Below, one piece after another: positions 16,930 to 24,811 of a DNA stretch of 64,000 bases. The position numbers were made by a program, and so were the translations under genes. Origin of the DNA: a bacterium (GTDB lineage Bacteria > UBA10199 > 2-02-FULL-44-16 > JAAZCA01); contig JAJZQH010000004.1 in NCBI GenBank assembly GCA_021810905.1, positions 124,001-188,000 of the forward strand, written 5' to 3'. Position 1 is the stretch's first letter. Each line of letters begins with the position of its first letter. The notes beneath the pieces were generated by a model. It made no database searches. It was not told the DNA's origin and was given only the letters and a program-made list of their open reading frames with translations.

Positions 16930-17970
16930 ATGACTGGAAAAAAACAACTTAGAGTTGGGATCGCAGGATACGGTGTGGTTGGCAAGCGTCGCCACCATTA
17001 CATAGATCAGAATCCGGCATTTCGCACCATCGCTGTGAGCGATGTGACTACGGAGAGGGAGGGTGAAGGTCCCGATGGAGTCGTCTATTTCAAGGATTTC
17101 GAAAAATTGTATGATTGCGGCTTGGATGTTCTGTTTGTGAGCCTGCCAAATTACCTGGCGGCGGATGCGACGATCAGGGCCCTTGAGCGCGACATCCACG
17201 TGTTCTGCGAAAAACCGCCTGCGTGTAACGTCAGCGATGTACGGCGCGTAATCGAGGTGGAAAAGAATCATCCGAGGATCAGGTTGAAATATGGATTCAA
17301 TCACCGCTATCATTACTCCGTCATTGAAGCGAAGCGTGTCATTGATTCGGGCGCCTTCGGAAAGGTCACCAATATCCGCGGCGTCTATGGAAAGAGCAGC
17401 ATCATTCCGTTTTCAGGCGGATGGCGCTCCGAGCGAAAATTGGCGGGCGGAGGCATCCTGCTGGATCAGGGAATTCATATGCTCGACATGATTCGCTATT
17501 TCACGGGCGACTATGACGAAATCAAGAGTTTTGTCTCGAACGACTATTGGTGCCACGACGTCGAGGATAATGCCTACGCGATCATGAGAAACAAAGAAGG
17601 ATGCGTGGCCATGATCCACTCAACGGCTACGCAGTGGCAGCATAAGTTCAGGCTTGAAATTACCCTGAACGAGGCGCTCATGGAGTTGACCGGTATCCTC
17701 TCCGGGTCGAAGAGTTATGGAGAGGAGAAGCTCCGGTTGATTCCGCGCAAGGAAGGGTGCGTGGTGGGATCCTTCGAGGAACAGACGACGTCATATCTTG
17801 ACGATCATTCTTGGCGCGATGAGGTGAATGAGTTCGCCGATATCGTGGTGCAGGGAAAACCGGTTGAAAACGGCAACAGCACCGATGCGCTCAAGGTAAT
17901 GGAGATGGTCTTTAAGATCTACAATGCGGACAACAGGTGGAGAGAGACCTATAACATTGAGAAAGCCTAA
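16930..17970 (+). CDS. Gfo/Idh/MocA-family oxidoreductase
   Basis: NAD(P)-dependent sugar or cyclitol dehydrogenase, 346 residues. N-terminal Rossmann motif Gly-Ile-Ala-Gly-Tyr-Gly-Val-Val-Gly, the family catalytic Glu-Lys-Pro-Pro near 100, Gly-Phe-Asn-His-Arg-Tyr and Gly-Gly-Gly-Ile-Leu-Leu-Asp-Gln-Gly-Ile-His with the active-site Asp/His. Members oxidise hydroxyls of nucleotide sugars or inositols. It begins 1 bp after the methyltransferase stop and precedes the SIS isomerase. Confidence 0.88.
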   Translation: MTGKKQLRVGIAGYGVVGKRRHHYIDQNPAFRTIAVSDVTTEREGEGPDGVVYFKDFEKLYDCGLDVLFVSLPNYLAADATIRALERDIHVFCEKPPACNVSDVRRVIEVEKNHPRIRLKYGFNHRYHYSVIEAKRVIDSGAFGKVTNIRGVYGKSSIIPFSGGWRSERKLAGGGILLDQGIHMLDMIRYFTGDYDEIKSFVSNDYWCHDVEDNAYAIMRNKEGCVAMIHSTATQWQHKFRLEITLNEALMELTGILSGSKSYGEEKLRLIPRKEGCVVGSFEEQTTSYLDDHSWRDEVNEFADIVVQGKPVENGNSTDALKVMEMVFKIYNADNRWRETYNIEKA

Positions 17971-17984
17971 GAGAGGAGTGTACC

Positions 17985-18596
17985 ATGAACAACATCGATA
18001 CGCTGTTTACGAAAACGGAAAACCTGGGTGATTTTGCTCAAGGGTATTTTACCTACCTTAAGAAGGTGCTCGACGGCATCGAAACTGCTTCGATCAATGC
18101 CCTCGAATCTGAACTTGAAGCAGCCAGGGCGGACGGGCAGACGATTTTTGTCGTCGGCAATGGGGGTTCTGCTGCGACCGCCACGACAATGGCCAACGAT
18201 ATCGGCTTTGACATCATCAAGAAGACCGGTGTGAAGAAGCCGTTCAAGGTCTTCTCGCTGACAGATAACAGCTCTGTGATGACCGCGATCGCTAATGACG
18301 TAGGCTACGAAAATTTGTTTATCAATCAGCTCAGGATACACTACCAACCCGGTGACAGGCTGCTCGTGATCTCTGCAGGCGGCAATTCACCGAACGTGGT
18401 GAATGCTGCGGAGTGGGTCAGATCGCGGGGCGGGCGAGTCATTGGATTCCTGGGATTCGACGGCGGCAAACTCCGGAATATGTGCGATGTCGTCATCCAC
18501 GTGCCGACGGTCAAGGGCGAGTACGGCCCCGTCGAAGACGCACACCTTATCATGAACCACATCCTTGCACACTGGTTCCAGTGCAAGTTGAAATAG
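17985..18596 (+). CDS. SIS-domain phosphosugar isomerase (GmhA-like)
   Basis: 203 residues. SIS fold with phosphate-binding Gly-Asn-Gly-Gly-Ser-Ala-Ala near 57-63 and Ser-Ala-Gly-Gly-Asn-Ser-Pro. Its architecture is that of sedoheptulose-7-phosphate isomerase GmhA. Strong GAGGAG ribosome site. No heptose kinase (HddA) or phosphatase (GmhB) is adjacent, so it may supply a ketose or aldose phosphate to the aldolase/cyclase instead of making ADP- or GDP-heptose. Confidence 0.88.
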   Translation: MNNIDTLFTKTENLGDFAQGYFTYLKKVLDGIETASINALESELEAARADGQTIFVVGNGGSAATATTMANDIGFDIIKKTGVKKPFKVFSLTDNSSVMTAIANDVGYENLFINQLRIHYQPGDRLLVISAGGNSPNVVNAAEWVRSRGGRVIGFLGFDGGKLRNMCDVVIHVPTVKGEYGPVEDAHLIMNHILAHWFQCKLK

Positions 18597-18637
18597 GATC
18601 AGCGAAAAGTTTCAAACTACATCGGAGAGTGAAAGAT

Positions 18638-19558
18638 ATGGTCGCGCAAAGAATATTGATCGGCCCATCGTCGTTCGCGGAAATCGATAAGGGACCGCTG
18701 AAGAAACTTACCGGGGCTGGATTTCAGGTTATCGATAACCCGTACAAGAGGAAGTTGACGCGCGAGGAGTTGAAGGAACTTCTGCGCGATGACGTCTGCG
18801 GGATCGTCGCGGGCCTTGAGCCGCTGGATCGCGACGTGCTTCAGGGCAGGAAGCTAAAGGTGATTTCGCGTGTCGGCTCCGGCCTCTCCAACGTCGATCT
18901 CGATGCGTGCCGTGAACTCGGCATCAAGGTATGTTCGACTCCGAATGGTCCTACTGAAGCAGTTGCTGAATTGACGATGGGCTCTTTGCTCGCCATGCTC
19001 CGCATGATACCGCAGATGAGCGAAGCCCTTCATGGGGGAAGGTGGGAGAAACGCATCGGAACGCAGTTGCAGGGCAAGACAGTTGTTATCGTTGGGTATG
19101 GGCGGATTGGTCGGCGGGTCGGCGAGCTCTTGCGTCCATTTGGAGTGCAGCTTGTGGTCGTGGACCCGAAAATCGATGCCTCATCTCTCGCGGATGAGCA
19201 GCTGATGACGCTTCAGGGCGCGCTGCCGATAGCCGATATAGTCACGCTGCACAATAGCGGTGAAGCATGCCTTATCGGTGAAGAAGAGATATCGCGCATG
19301 AAAACGGGTGTTTTTCTGCTGAACGTAGCCAGGGGCGGGGTCATTTCGGAAGCGGCATTGGCCGATGGGATAAAGAAGGGAAGCGTTGCCGGCGCTTGGC
19401 TGGATACCTTCGCCAAGGAACCATATCGTGGAGTTCTTGAAGGACTTCCGCAGGTGATCCTCACACCTCATGTCGGTTCATACACGACTGAATGCCGGAT
19501 CGGCATGGAGAATGAGGCCGTTTCCAATCTGCTCAGCGCGTTGAACATTAACGGATAG
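18638..19558 (+). CDS. D-2-hydroxyacid dehydrogenase (phosphoglycerate-dehydrogenase-like)
   Basis: 306 residues, the catalytic and NAD domains of the SerA family without the C-terminal ACT domain, so not a complete biosynthetic SerA. Motifs: Arg-Val-Gly-Ser-Gly-Leu-Ser-Asn-Val-Asp (substrate Arg), Gly-Tyr-Gly-Arg-Ile-Gly-Arg (NAD), Asn-Val-Ala-Arg-Gly-Gly, Lys-Glu-Pro and His-Val-Gly-Ser (catalytic pair). Start ATG 18638 with a GGAGAG site; the open frame reaches back to 18413 inside the SIS gene and is rejected there. It may reduce or oxidise a 2-keto/2-hydroxy acid in the module. Confidence 0.87.
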   Translation: MVAQRILIGPSSFAEIDKGPLKKLTGAGFQVIDNPYKRKLTREELKELLRDDVCGIVAGLEPLDRDVLQGRKLKVISRVGSGLSNVDLDACRELGIKVCSTPNGPTEAVAELTMGSLLAMLRMIPQMSEALHGGRWEKRIGTQLQGKTVVIVGYGRIGRRVGELLRPFGVQLVVVDPKIDASSLADEQLMTLQGALPIADIVTLHNSGEACLIGEEEISRMKTGVFLLNVARGGVISEAALADGIKKGSVAGAWLDTFAKEPYRGVLEGLPQVILTPHVGSYTTECRIGMENEAVSNLLSALNING

Positions 19559-19562
19559 GATT

Positions 19563-20312
19563 ATGAAGATCGATTTTTCAGACAAGGTTGTGCTGATAAC
19601 CGGCGCTACTCGCGGCATCGGACGGCAGATTGCCGATGACATGGAGGAATGCGGCGCCAGTTTGTTGTTGGTGGGTTCTGATCAGAAACGCGCGGATGAG
19701 CTCAATGTCGACGCGGAGAAAAGAAAATTGAGGCGCCGGTATTATGCCGCGAATTTTACCAACGGGACGGCGGTCGAGGAACTGATAGATGAGATCTGCA
19801 GCAGTAACCGCGTTGACGCGTGCATCAACAATGCGGGGATCAACAAGCTCAACTCGATTGATGAAATCAAGAATGAAAATTGGGACGATATCATTTCCGT
19901 GAATCTCCAGGCGCCCATGATCATCACCCGGCGCGTCAGCCAGGGAATGAAGGAACGTCGGTACGGGCGGATTGTCAATATTTCGTCCATCTTCGGCACG
20001 ATCAGCAAGGCGAAGCGATCTCTCTACAGTGTCTCTAAATTTGGCCTTCGCGGTTTGACAGTCGCGAGTGCCCTGGATCTGGCACCCTATAATGTACTGG
20101 TTAATACGGTGTCTCCCGGGTTCGTGCAGACGGAGCTCACCGAGCGCATCCTTAAGAAAGATGAGATGGAGCAGCTGGCCTTGCAGGTTCCGCTCGGCCG
20201 TTTTTCAAGACCGGAGGAGATTTCGAAGGCGGTTTTATTTCTTGCGAGCGACTTGAACACGTATATTACGGCACACAATCTTGTTGTTGACGGAGGCTAT
20301 GTCAATGTCTGA
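19563..20312 (+). CDS. Classical short-chain dehydrogenase/reductase (FabG-like)
   Basis: 249 residues with Thr-Gly-Ala-Thr-Arg-Gly-Ile-Gly (NADP site near 15), Asn-Asn-Ala-Gly-Ile, the catalytic Ser of Asn-Ile-Ser-Ser, and Y155/K159 (Tyr-Ser-Val-Ser-Lys). The C-terminal Val-Asp-Gly-Gly-Tyr is standard. The substrate is unknown. It overlaps the cyclase gene by 8 bp, which suggests coupled expression and a role on a cyclic or open-chain intermediate. Confidence 0.9.
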   Translation: MKIDFSDKVVLITGATRGIGRQIADDMEECGASLLLVGSDQKRADELNVDAEKRKLRRRYYAANFTNGTAVEELIDEICSSNRVDACINNAGINKLNSIDEIKNENWDDIISVNLQAPMIITRRVSQGMKERRYGRIVNISSIFGTISKAKRSLYSVSKFGLRGLTVASALDLAPYNVLVNTVSPGFVQTELTERILKKDEMEQLALQVPLGRFSRPEEISKAVLFLASDLNTYITAHNLVVDGGYVNV

Positions 20313-21369
20313 CACGATTTCGATTCAATCAAGGATGCGAGACTATGCCGTATACTTCCGTGATAATGTTGCGGCTGATATCGAGAGCGCCTGCGGGGAG
20401 CGAGCCTTCTTCGTTATCGATTCCCATGTCTGGAAATTATATGGGAATCTCTTTTCGGGGATGCCGGAAGAGAGAGTCGTCGTCATGGAGCCGACGGAGG
20501 AGAATAAGTCACTCGATAAATCCAAAGAGCTGATCGAATGTCTGGTCGAAAAGCGGATCAGGAAGAACAACGCTCTTGTTGCAGTCGGCGGCGGAATTAC
20601 GCAGGATGTCACCGCGTTCACCGCATCTGTCCTTTACAGGGGCATCGAGTGGAAATTCGTTCCCACGACGTTGCTGGCGCAGGGCGACAGCTGTATAGGG
20701 AGCAAGACCTCGATCAATCTTGGCATGAACAAAAATCTCGTTGGAAATTTCTATCCTCCATCCGCGGTCTTCATCGACCTGAACTTCCTGAGTTCCCTGG
20801 AATTAAGGGACATTCAGTCAGGTATGGGAGAGATGATGCATTTCTTTGTTTATGCCGGAAGCCCTTATCTCGAAAAGATGGTCGGGCACTACAAGGAGCT
20901 GATCGCCGACAGATCTAAGCTGCGCGAGTATATCAGGGAAAGCTTGCTGATTAAGAAAAGCGTCGCTGAAGTCGATGAATACGATAAAGGCGAACGAAAT
21001 AAATTCAATTACGGACATACCTTCGGGCACGCCCTGGAGGCGATCTCGAATTACGAGTTGCGGCACGGCCAAGCCGTTACCGTCGGAATGGATCTTGCGA
21101 ACTATATAGCGACCAATTACGGCATGATGGATCGCGATACGTTCGGAACATTGCATAACCTCTTGAAGGTCAATATTCCTCAATATGATTACCGCGGAAT
21201 CAATATGGATGCCTATCTAAAGGCACTGTCAAAGGATAAGAAGAATCTTGGCAATGACCTTGTTTGCATTTTGGCGGAGAGGCCTGGAAGGTTGGTCAAA
21301 CATCGCATGGCGATGGACGATCGGTTCCAGGCGCTCGTTCGCGAATATTTTCAAGGCGTGATGAACTAA
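20305..21369 (+). CDS. 3-dehydroquinate-synthase-like sugar phosphate cyclase
   Basis: 354 residues, length and fold of the AroB superfamily (dehydroquinate synthase, 2-deoxy-scyllo-inosose synthase, valiolone-type synthases). NAD-binding Gly-Gly-Gly-Ile-Thr-Gln-Asp-Val (95-102), Lys-Thr-Ser-Ile-Asn ... Lys-Asn-Leu-Val-Gly, presumed metal ligands E176, H238 (Asn-Tyr-Gly-His-Thr-Phe-Gly-His) and a His in Arg-His-Gly-Gln-Ala-Val. The Lys normally three residues after the first ligand is His here (Gly-Met-Gly-Glu-Met-Met-His179), and Gly-Asp is Gln-Asp in the NAD loop, so a substrate other than DAHP is likely. Start ATG 20305, CGGAGG 8 bp upstream. Nothing else around it belongs to aromatic amino-acid synthesis. 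Confidence 0.85.
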   Translation: MSDTISIQSRMRDYAVYFRDNVAADIESACGERAFFVIDSHVWKLYGNLFSGMPEERVVVMEPTEENKSLDKSKELIECLVEKRIRKNNALVAVGGGITQDVTAFTASVLYRGIEWKFVPTTLLAQGDSCIGSKTSINLGMNKNLVGNFYPPSAVFIDLNFLSSLELRDIQSGMGEMMHFFVYAGSPYLEKMVGHYKELIADRSKLREYIRESLLIKKSVAEVDEYDKGERNKFNYGHTFGHALEAISNYELRHGQAVTVGMDLANYIATNYGMMDRDTFGTLHNLLKVNIPQYDYRGINMDAYLKALSKDKKNLGNDLVCILAERPGRLVKHRMAMDDRFQALVREYFQGVMN

Positions 21370-21395
21370 GTACCATTATTCGAGGGAGGATCAAG

Positions 21396-21746
21396 ATGAG
21401 TGCGCGGTTTGATCATATAGAAGTGCATGTCGATGACATCAACCGGTATTGCAGCTTTCTGAGCCGGCTTTTCGAAGGCGGAAATTATGAGGTGATCTCC
21501 ACGACCGGCACGTCGATGTATACCTCCCCGGATGGAATTCGCTTTGAGGTCAAGAAAAAGAAAGTTAGCGACGCGTCGATTGCGAGCGGTTTCTGCAACC
21601 CGTGCCTGAGGCGCCCGCATGCCAAGGCATTTATTGAAATGCTGGAGTTGGAAATAGACAGCGTCCGCGAAACGCCTTCCGGTCCCGTGTTTTTCTTCAA
21701 GGATCATGAAAATATCCTCTGGCACATGAAGGATCTCCCGCTGTAA
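21396..21746 (+). CDS. VOC/glyoxalase-fold small protein
   Basis: 116 residues. The opening Phe-Asp-His-Ile-Glu-Val-His-Val-Asp-Asp and ending (Pro-Val-Phe-Phe-Phe-Lys-Asp-His-Glu-Asn) match one vicinal-oxygen-chelate module, a metal-dependent fold used by epimerases, lyases and dioxygenases. Two cysteines lie in the middle (Cys-Asn-Pro-Cys). GGGAGGA ribosome site before ATG 21396. It may isomerise an intermediate of the upstream module; function not established. Confidence 0.72.
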   Translation: MSARFDHIEVHVDDINRYCSFLSRLFEGGNYEVISTTGTSMYTSPDGIRFEVKKKKVSDASIASGFCNPCLRRPHAKAFIEMLELEIDSVRETPSGPVFFFKDHENILWHMKDLPL

Positions 21747-21753
21747 AAATCGT

Positions 21754-22689
21754 ATGAACTATTTCGTACACGAAAAAGCGATTGTGGAATCGAACCAGAT
21801 TGGAAAGGGCACGCGCATTTGGGCGTTCGCTCATATCCTTCCGAAGGCCAAAATCGGCGCTGACTGCAACATTTGTGACCATGTTTTTATCGAGAATGAT
21901 GTGAGTGTTGGTGATCGCGTTACGATAAAATGTGGCGTGCAGCTCTGGGACGGTATCGATATTCATGACGACGTCTTCATAGGTCCGAACGTTACGTTTA
22001 CCAATGATCGTTTTCCTCGAAGCAAGCGGCATCTATCTAAGTATCCCATAATTACGGTTCGGCGAGGGGCTTCAATTGGTGCAAATGCCACGATTCTGCC
22101 TGGAATTAGTGTAGGGGAGAGGGCGATGGTTGGGGCTGGGAGTGTTGTGACCAGGGACGTTCCCTCGAACGCGGTTGTCCTTGGCAACCCCGCCAGGATA
22201 TACGGCCATGTCGATAAGGACGATAATATCGTTACCATGCAGAAGGAGAGCGGGATGCTTTCAGCCGATCGCGTTCAAAGCTGTTCCGTTGGAGGTTGTC
22301 GCCTTGTCAACATGCCGGTAGTGGATGAATCTCGGGGCACACTCAGCTTTGCTGAATACGGTGAGCATTTTTTCTTTGTTCCGAAAAGATATTTTCTGGT
22401 TTATAACGTTCCACACGGAGTATCCCGCGGAAACCATGCACATTATTCCCTCGAAGAGTTGTTGGTCTGCGTGAAGGGGAGTTGTACCGTACTGCTCGAT
22501 GACGGGAAGAACCGGGAAGAAGTCGAGCTCAGCAATCCCTATACTGGCCTGTACATTCCGCCACTTGTTTGGCGCATACAGTTCGGGCATACTCCCGATG
22601 CCGTGCTGCTCGTGTTGGCATCCGATTCGTATGATCCAGACGACTATATCAATGATTATGAAGCTTTTCAGAAAAGAGTCTCGAAGTGA
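21754..22689 (+). CDS. Fused N-acetyltransferase / dTDP-4-keto-6-deoxyhexose 3,4-ketoisomerase (WxcM-like)
   Basis: Two domains in 311 residues. Residues 1-150 form a left-handed beta-helix acyltransferase with hexapeptide repeats, like FdtC/WbpD-type enzymes. Residues about 175-305 form a cupin of the FdtA/QdtA ketoisomerase family (Arg-Gly-Asn-His-Ala-His, then Leu-Leu-Val-Cys-Val-Lys-Gly, and Pro-Pro-Leu-Val-Trp). The same fusion is described as WxcM. It catalyses the third and fifth steps to dTDP-3-acetamido-3,6-dideoxyhexose, after RmlA and RmlB. Fuc3NAc versus Qui3NAc cannot be told from sequence by eye. GTGA overlap with the aminotransferase. Confidence 0.88.
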   Translation: MNYFVHEKAIVESNQIGKGTRIWAFAHILPKAKIGADCNICDHVFIENDVSVGDRVTIKCGVQLWDGIDIHDDVFIGPNVTFTNDRFPRSKRHLSKYPIITVRRGASIGANATILPGISVGERAMVGAGSVVTRDVPSNAVVLGNPARIYGHVDKDDNIVTMQKESGMLSADRVQSCSVGGCRLVNMPVVDESRGTLSFAEYGEHFFFVPKRYFLVYNVPHGVSRGNHAHYSLEELLVCVKGSCTVLLDDGKNREEVELSNPYTGLYIPPLVWRIQFGHTPDAVLLVLASDSYDPDDYINDYEAFQKRVSK

Positions 22690-23789
22690 TTCCATTCCTC
22701 GATCTAAAATCGATTAATAACCGTTATCGCTCGCAGTTGCTTGAGGCGGTTGCCAAAGTGATTGACTCAGGATCGTATATCAAGGGCAGAGAGGTTGAGG
22801 AATTCGAACGTGAATTTGCCGCATATTGTGGAACGAAACGCGCCGTCGGAGTTGCCAATGGCCTGGATGCCCTTCGTCTGATACTCCGGGCTTATATCGA
22901 ACAGGGAGTGATGAACGAGGGTGACGAGATTATCGTTCCGGCAAATACTTATATTGCGACTATTTTGGCTGTGACAGAAAATAGGCTTGTGCCGGTTTTG
23001 GTGGAACCTGCACTCGGCACTTTCAACATCGATATTGACCGCATTGAAGAAAAGCTGACAAACCGGACGAAGGCGATTTTGATCGTTCATCTGTATGGAC
23101 GGATTGCGTATGCGCCTCGCCTAAAGAACCTTGCGCAGAAGCATGGATTGAAGATTATCGAGGATGCCGCACAATCTCATGGAGCCGCATTTGAAGGAAA
23201 ACGATCTGGATCGCTTGGCGATGCCGCTGGATTCAGTTTTTATCCCGGTAAGAATTTGGGAGCGCTTGGGGATGCCGGTGCAGTGACAACAAATGACGCT
23301 CAGCTTGCTGAATTGGTGAGTGCGCTTGGCAACTACGGCTCTCGCGAAAAGTACTGCAATCTCTACAAGGGTCTGAACAGCCGTCTCGATGAATTGCAGG
23401 CGGCAGTTCTCAGGGTCAAGCTCCCTTATCTCGATGAGGAAAATGAGCGCCGCAGAGAAATCGCTAGAGTGTATCTCGACGGTATCCGGAATCCCCTCAT
23501 TTATCTTCCGCAGTGGAATCGAGGCACGTCGCATGTCTGGCATCTCTTCATAGTTCGGTGCGCGAAGAGGGATCGATTGGCCGCGCATCTCAAGGAAGAG
23601 GGGATCGGGACGCTGATTCACTATCCTATCCCGCCGCATCAGCAGAAGGCCTACGCAGAATGGAATGCAAATTCCTATCCAGTGACCGAAGAAATCCATC
23701 AGACTGTCCTGAGCCTTCCCCTGGATATTTCCATGGACGATGAAGATGTTGCCCGAATCGTAGAAGCATGCAATCGTTTTCAATTCTGA
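22686..23789 (+). CDS. fdtB: dTDP-3-amino-3,6-dideoxyhexose aminotransferase (FdtB/QdtB-like)
   Basis: PLP-dependent DegT/DnrJ/EryC1 transaminase, 367 residues. Opening Ile-Pro-Phe-Leu-Asp-Leu, Asp-Ala-Leu-Arg-Leu, Pro-Ala-Asn-Thr-Tyr-Ile-Ala-Thr, Glu-Asp-Ala-Ala-Gln-Ser-His-Gly and the Schiff-base lysine K189 in [12 protein letters not shown] are diagnostic of the 3-aminating subgroup (FdtB, QdtB, DesV). Acts on the ketoisomerase product of the upstream gene. GTG start overlapping the previous stop. Confidence 0.9.
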   Translation: MIPFLDLKSINNRYRSQLLEAVAKVIDSGSYIKGREVEEFEREFAAYCGTKRAVGVANGLDALRLILRAYIEQGVMNEGDEIIVPANTYIATILAVTENRLVPVLVEPALGTFNIDIDRIEEKLTNRTKAILIVHLYGRIAYAPRLKNLAQKHGLKIIEDAAQSHGAAFEGKRSGSLGDAAGFSFYPGKNLGALGDAGAVTTNDAQLAELVSALGNYGSREKYCNLYKGLNSRLDELQAAVLRVKLPYLDEENERRREIARVYLDGIRNPLIYLPQWNRGTSHVWHLFIVRCAKRDRLAAHLKEEGIGTLIHYPIPPHQQKAYAEWNANSYPVTEEIHQTVLSLPLDISMDDEDVARIVEACNRFQF

Positions 23790-23791
23790 CG

Positions 23792-24811
23792 ATGTCAGCC
23801 GCTATGGAAAAAATTAAATCGTACAAATATCTGGATCTTTCCGGCTACGCTTTCACCGGCAAGCATGCGGTAATCGATCTGATACGGGAATTTAGAGGCT
23901 ATCACGTCCCTCACTTTGAGTGTGAATTCAACTTGCTGCGCGTTCAAGGCGGTATTCGCGATCTCGAGACGGCATTGGTGGATGACTGGTCACCGGTTCG
24001 AGCCGATGCTGCAATTCGTAGATTCAAGAAGCTCGTTCGCCGTATTGGAGGCAGGAACAGCATTTCGGATGTGCGGAGCTGGTTTCGGGCCGTAGGATGG
24101 AATTACGATGCCATCTATGGCGGGAAATTTATCGCATTGTCCGAAGAATACATCAATCGCCTGGTGGAGGCGCAGTGGAAGACGGATTGGCCCTATCCGA
24201 TGACCGATCTGAGCGACGTGGAACTCTTTCTAAGGAAAATACTCCGCAAACTAGTACGGATAAAGACCGCATATGATTTCACGGTCTATCTGCCGCGCGG
24301 AGAAAATTTTTATGAGCACACGAAAAGGTATCTGAACGCCTTGTTATCCGCGAATGTTTCGGACGACACGACGACTATAGTGATGCATAATGCGTTCGAA
24401 CCCTTCAATCCTTCGAGGGCTCTGAGGTACTTTGATTCGGCAAAATCGATTATCGTCGACCGCGATCCGAGGGATAATTACGTTGCAGGATTGTGGTACA
24501 AGCCGACCGCCCTTCCTCCGGCGGAGTTCGTAAAGCGCTACCGACTGTATCGGGATGTCGCGAAGAGGAACATAGACAGCTCTGGAAAAATTCTCAGGAT
24601 TCAATACGAGGAACTGGTGTTGGATTATGAGAATACGCTGTCGCGCATTCTTGCGTTCCTAGGTGAGGATGCGTCGGTCCACGTGGACAAGCGCAGGTAC
24701 TTCGATCCTGCAATATCGATAAAAAACGTCGGCATATGGCGAAATCATCCGAAGCAGGATGAAATTGCGTATATACGTGAGGCCCTTCCGGAATACTGTC
24801 GGATATCATGA
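23792..24811 (+). CDS. Sulfotransferase-like protein
   Basis: 339 residues. A 5'-phosphosulfate-binding-like loop (Gly-Tyr-Ala-Phe-Thr-Gly-Lys-His) near the N-terminus and a 3'-phosphate-binding region Val-Asp-Arg-Asp-Pro-Arg-Asp-Asn-Tyr-Val-Ala-Gly near 220-231, then Tyr-Glu-Glu-Leu-Val-Leu-Asp-Tyr-Glu, all arranged as in PAPS-dependent carbohydrate sulfotransferases. It would sulfate the glycan or an intermediate. Start uncertain: ATG 23792 chosen, ATG 23804 possible. Overlaps the next glycosyltransferase by ATGA. No cysD/N/C genes occur here, so PAPS would come from elsewhere. Confidence 0.72.
   Translation: MSAAMEKIKSYKYLDLSGYAFTGKHAVIDLIREFRGYHVPHFECEFNLLRVQGGIRDLETALVDDWSPVRADAAIRRFKKLVRRIGGRNSISDVRSWFRAVGWNYDAIYGGKFIALSEEYINRLVEAQWKTDWPYPMTDLSDVELFLRKILRKLVRIKTAYDFTVYLPRGENFYEHTKRYLNALLSANVSDDTTTIVMHNAFEPFNPSRALRYFDSAKSIIVDRDPRDNYVAGLWYKPTALPPAEFVKRYRLYRDVAKRNIDSSGKILRIQYEELVLDYENTLSRILAFLGEDASVHVDKRRYFDPAISIKNVGIWRNHPKQDEIAYIREALPEYCRIS

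Noticed and set aside
18638-19558. Serine-biosynthesis SerA
   Set aside because: Lacks the ACT domain, and its neighbours are sugar genes; called a 2-hydroxyacid dehydrogenase instead.
20305-21369. Housekeeping aroB
   Set aside because: Active-site differences and no aromatic-pathway neighbours make a sugar-module role more likely.
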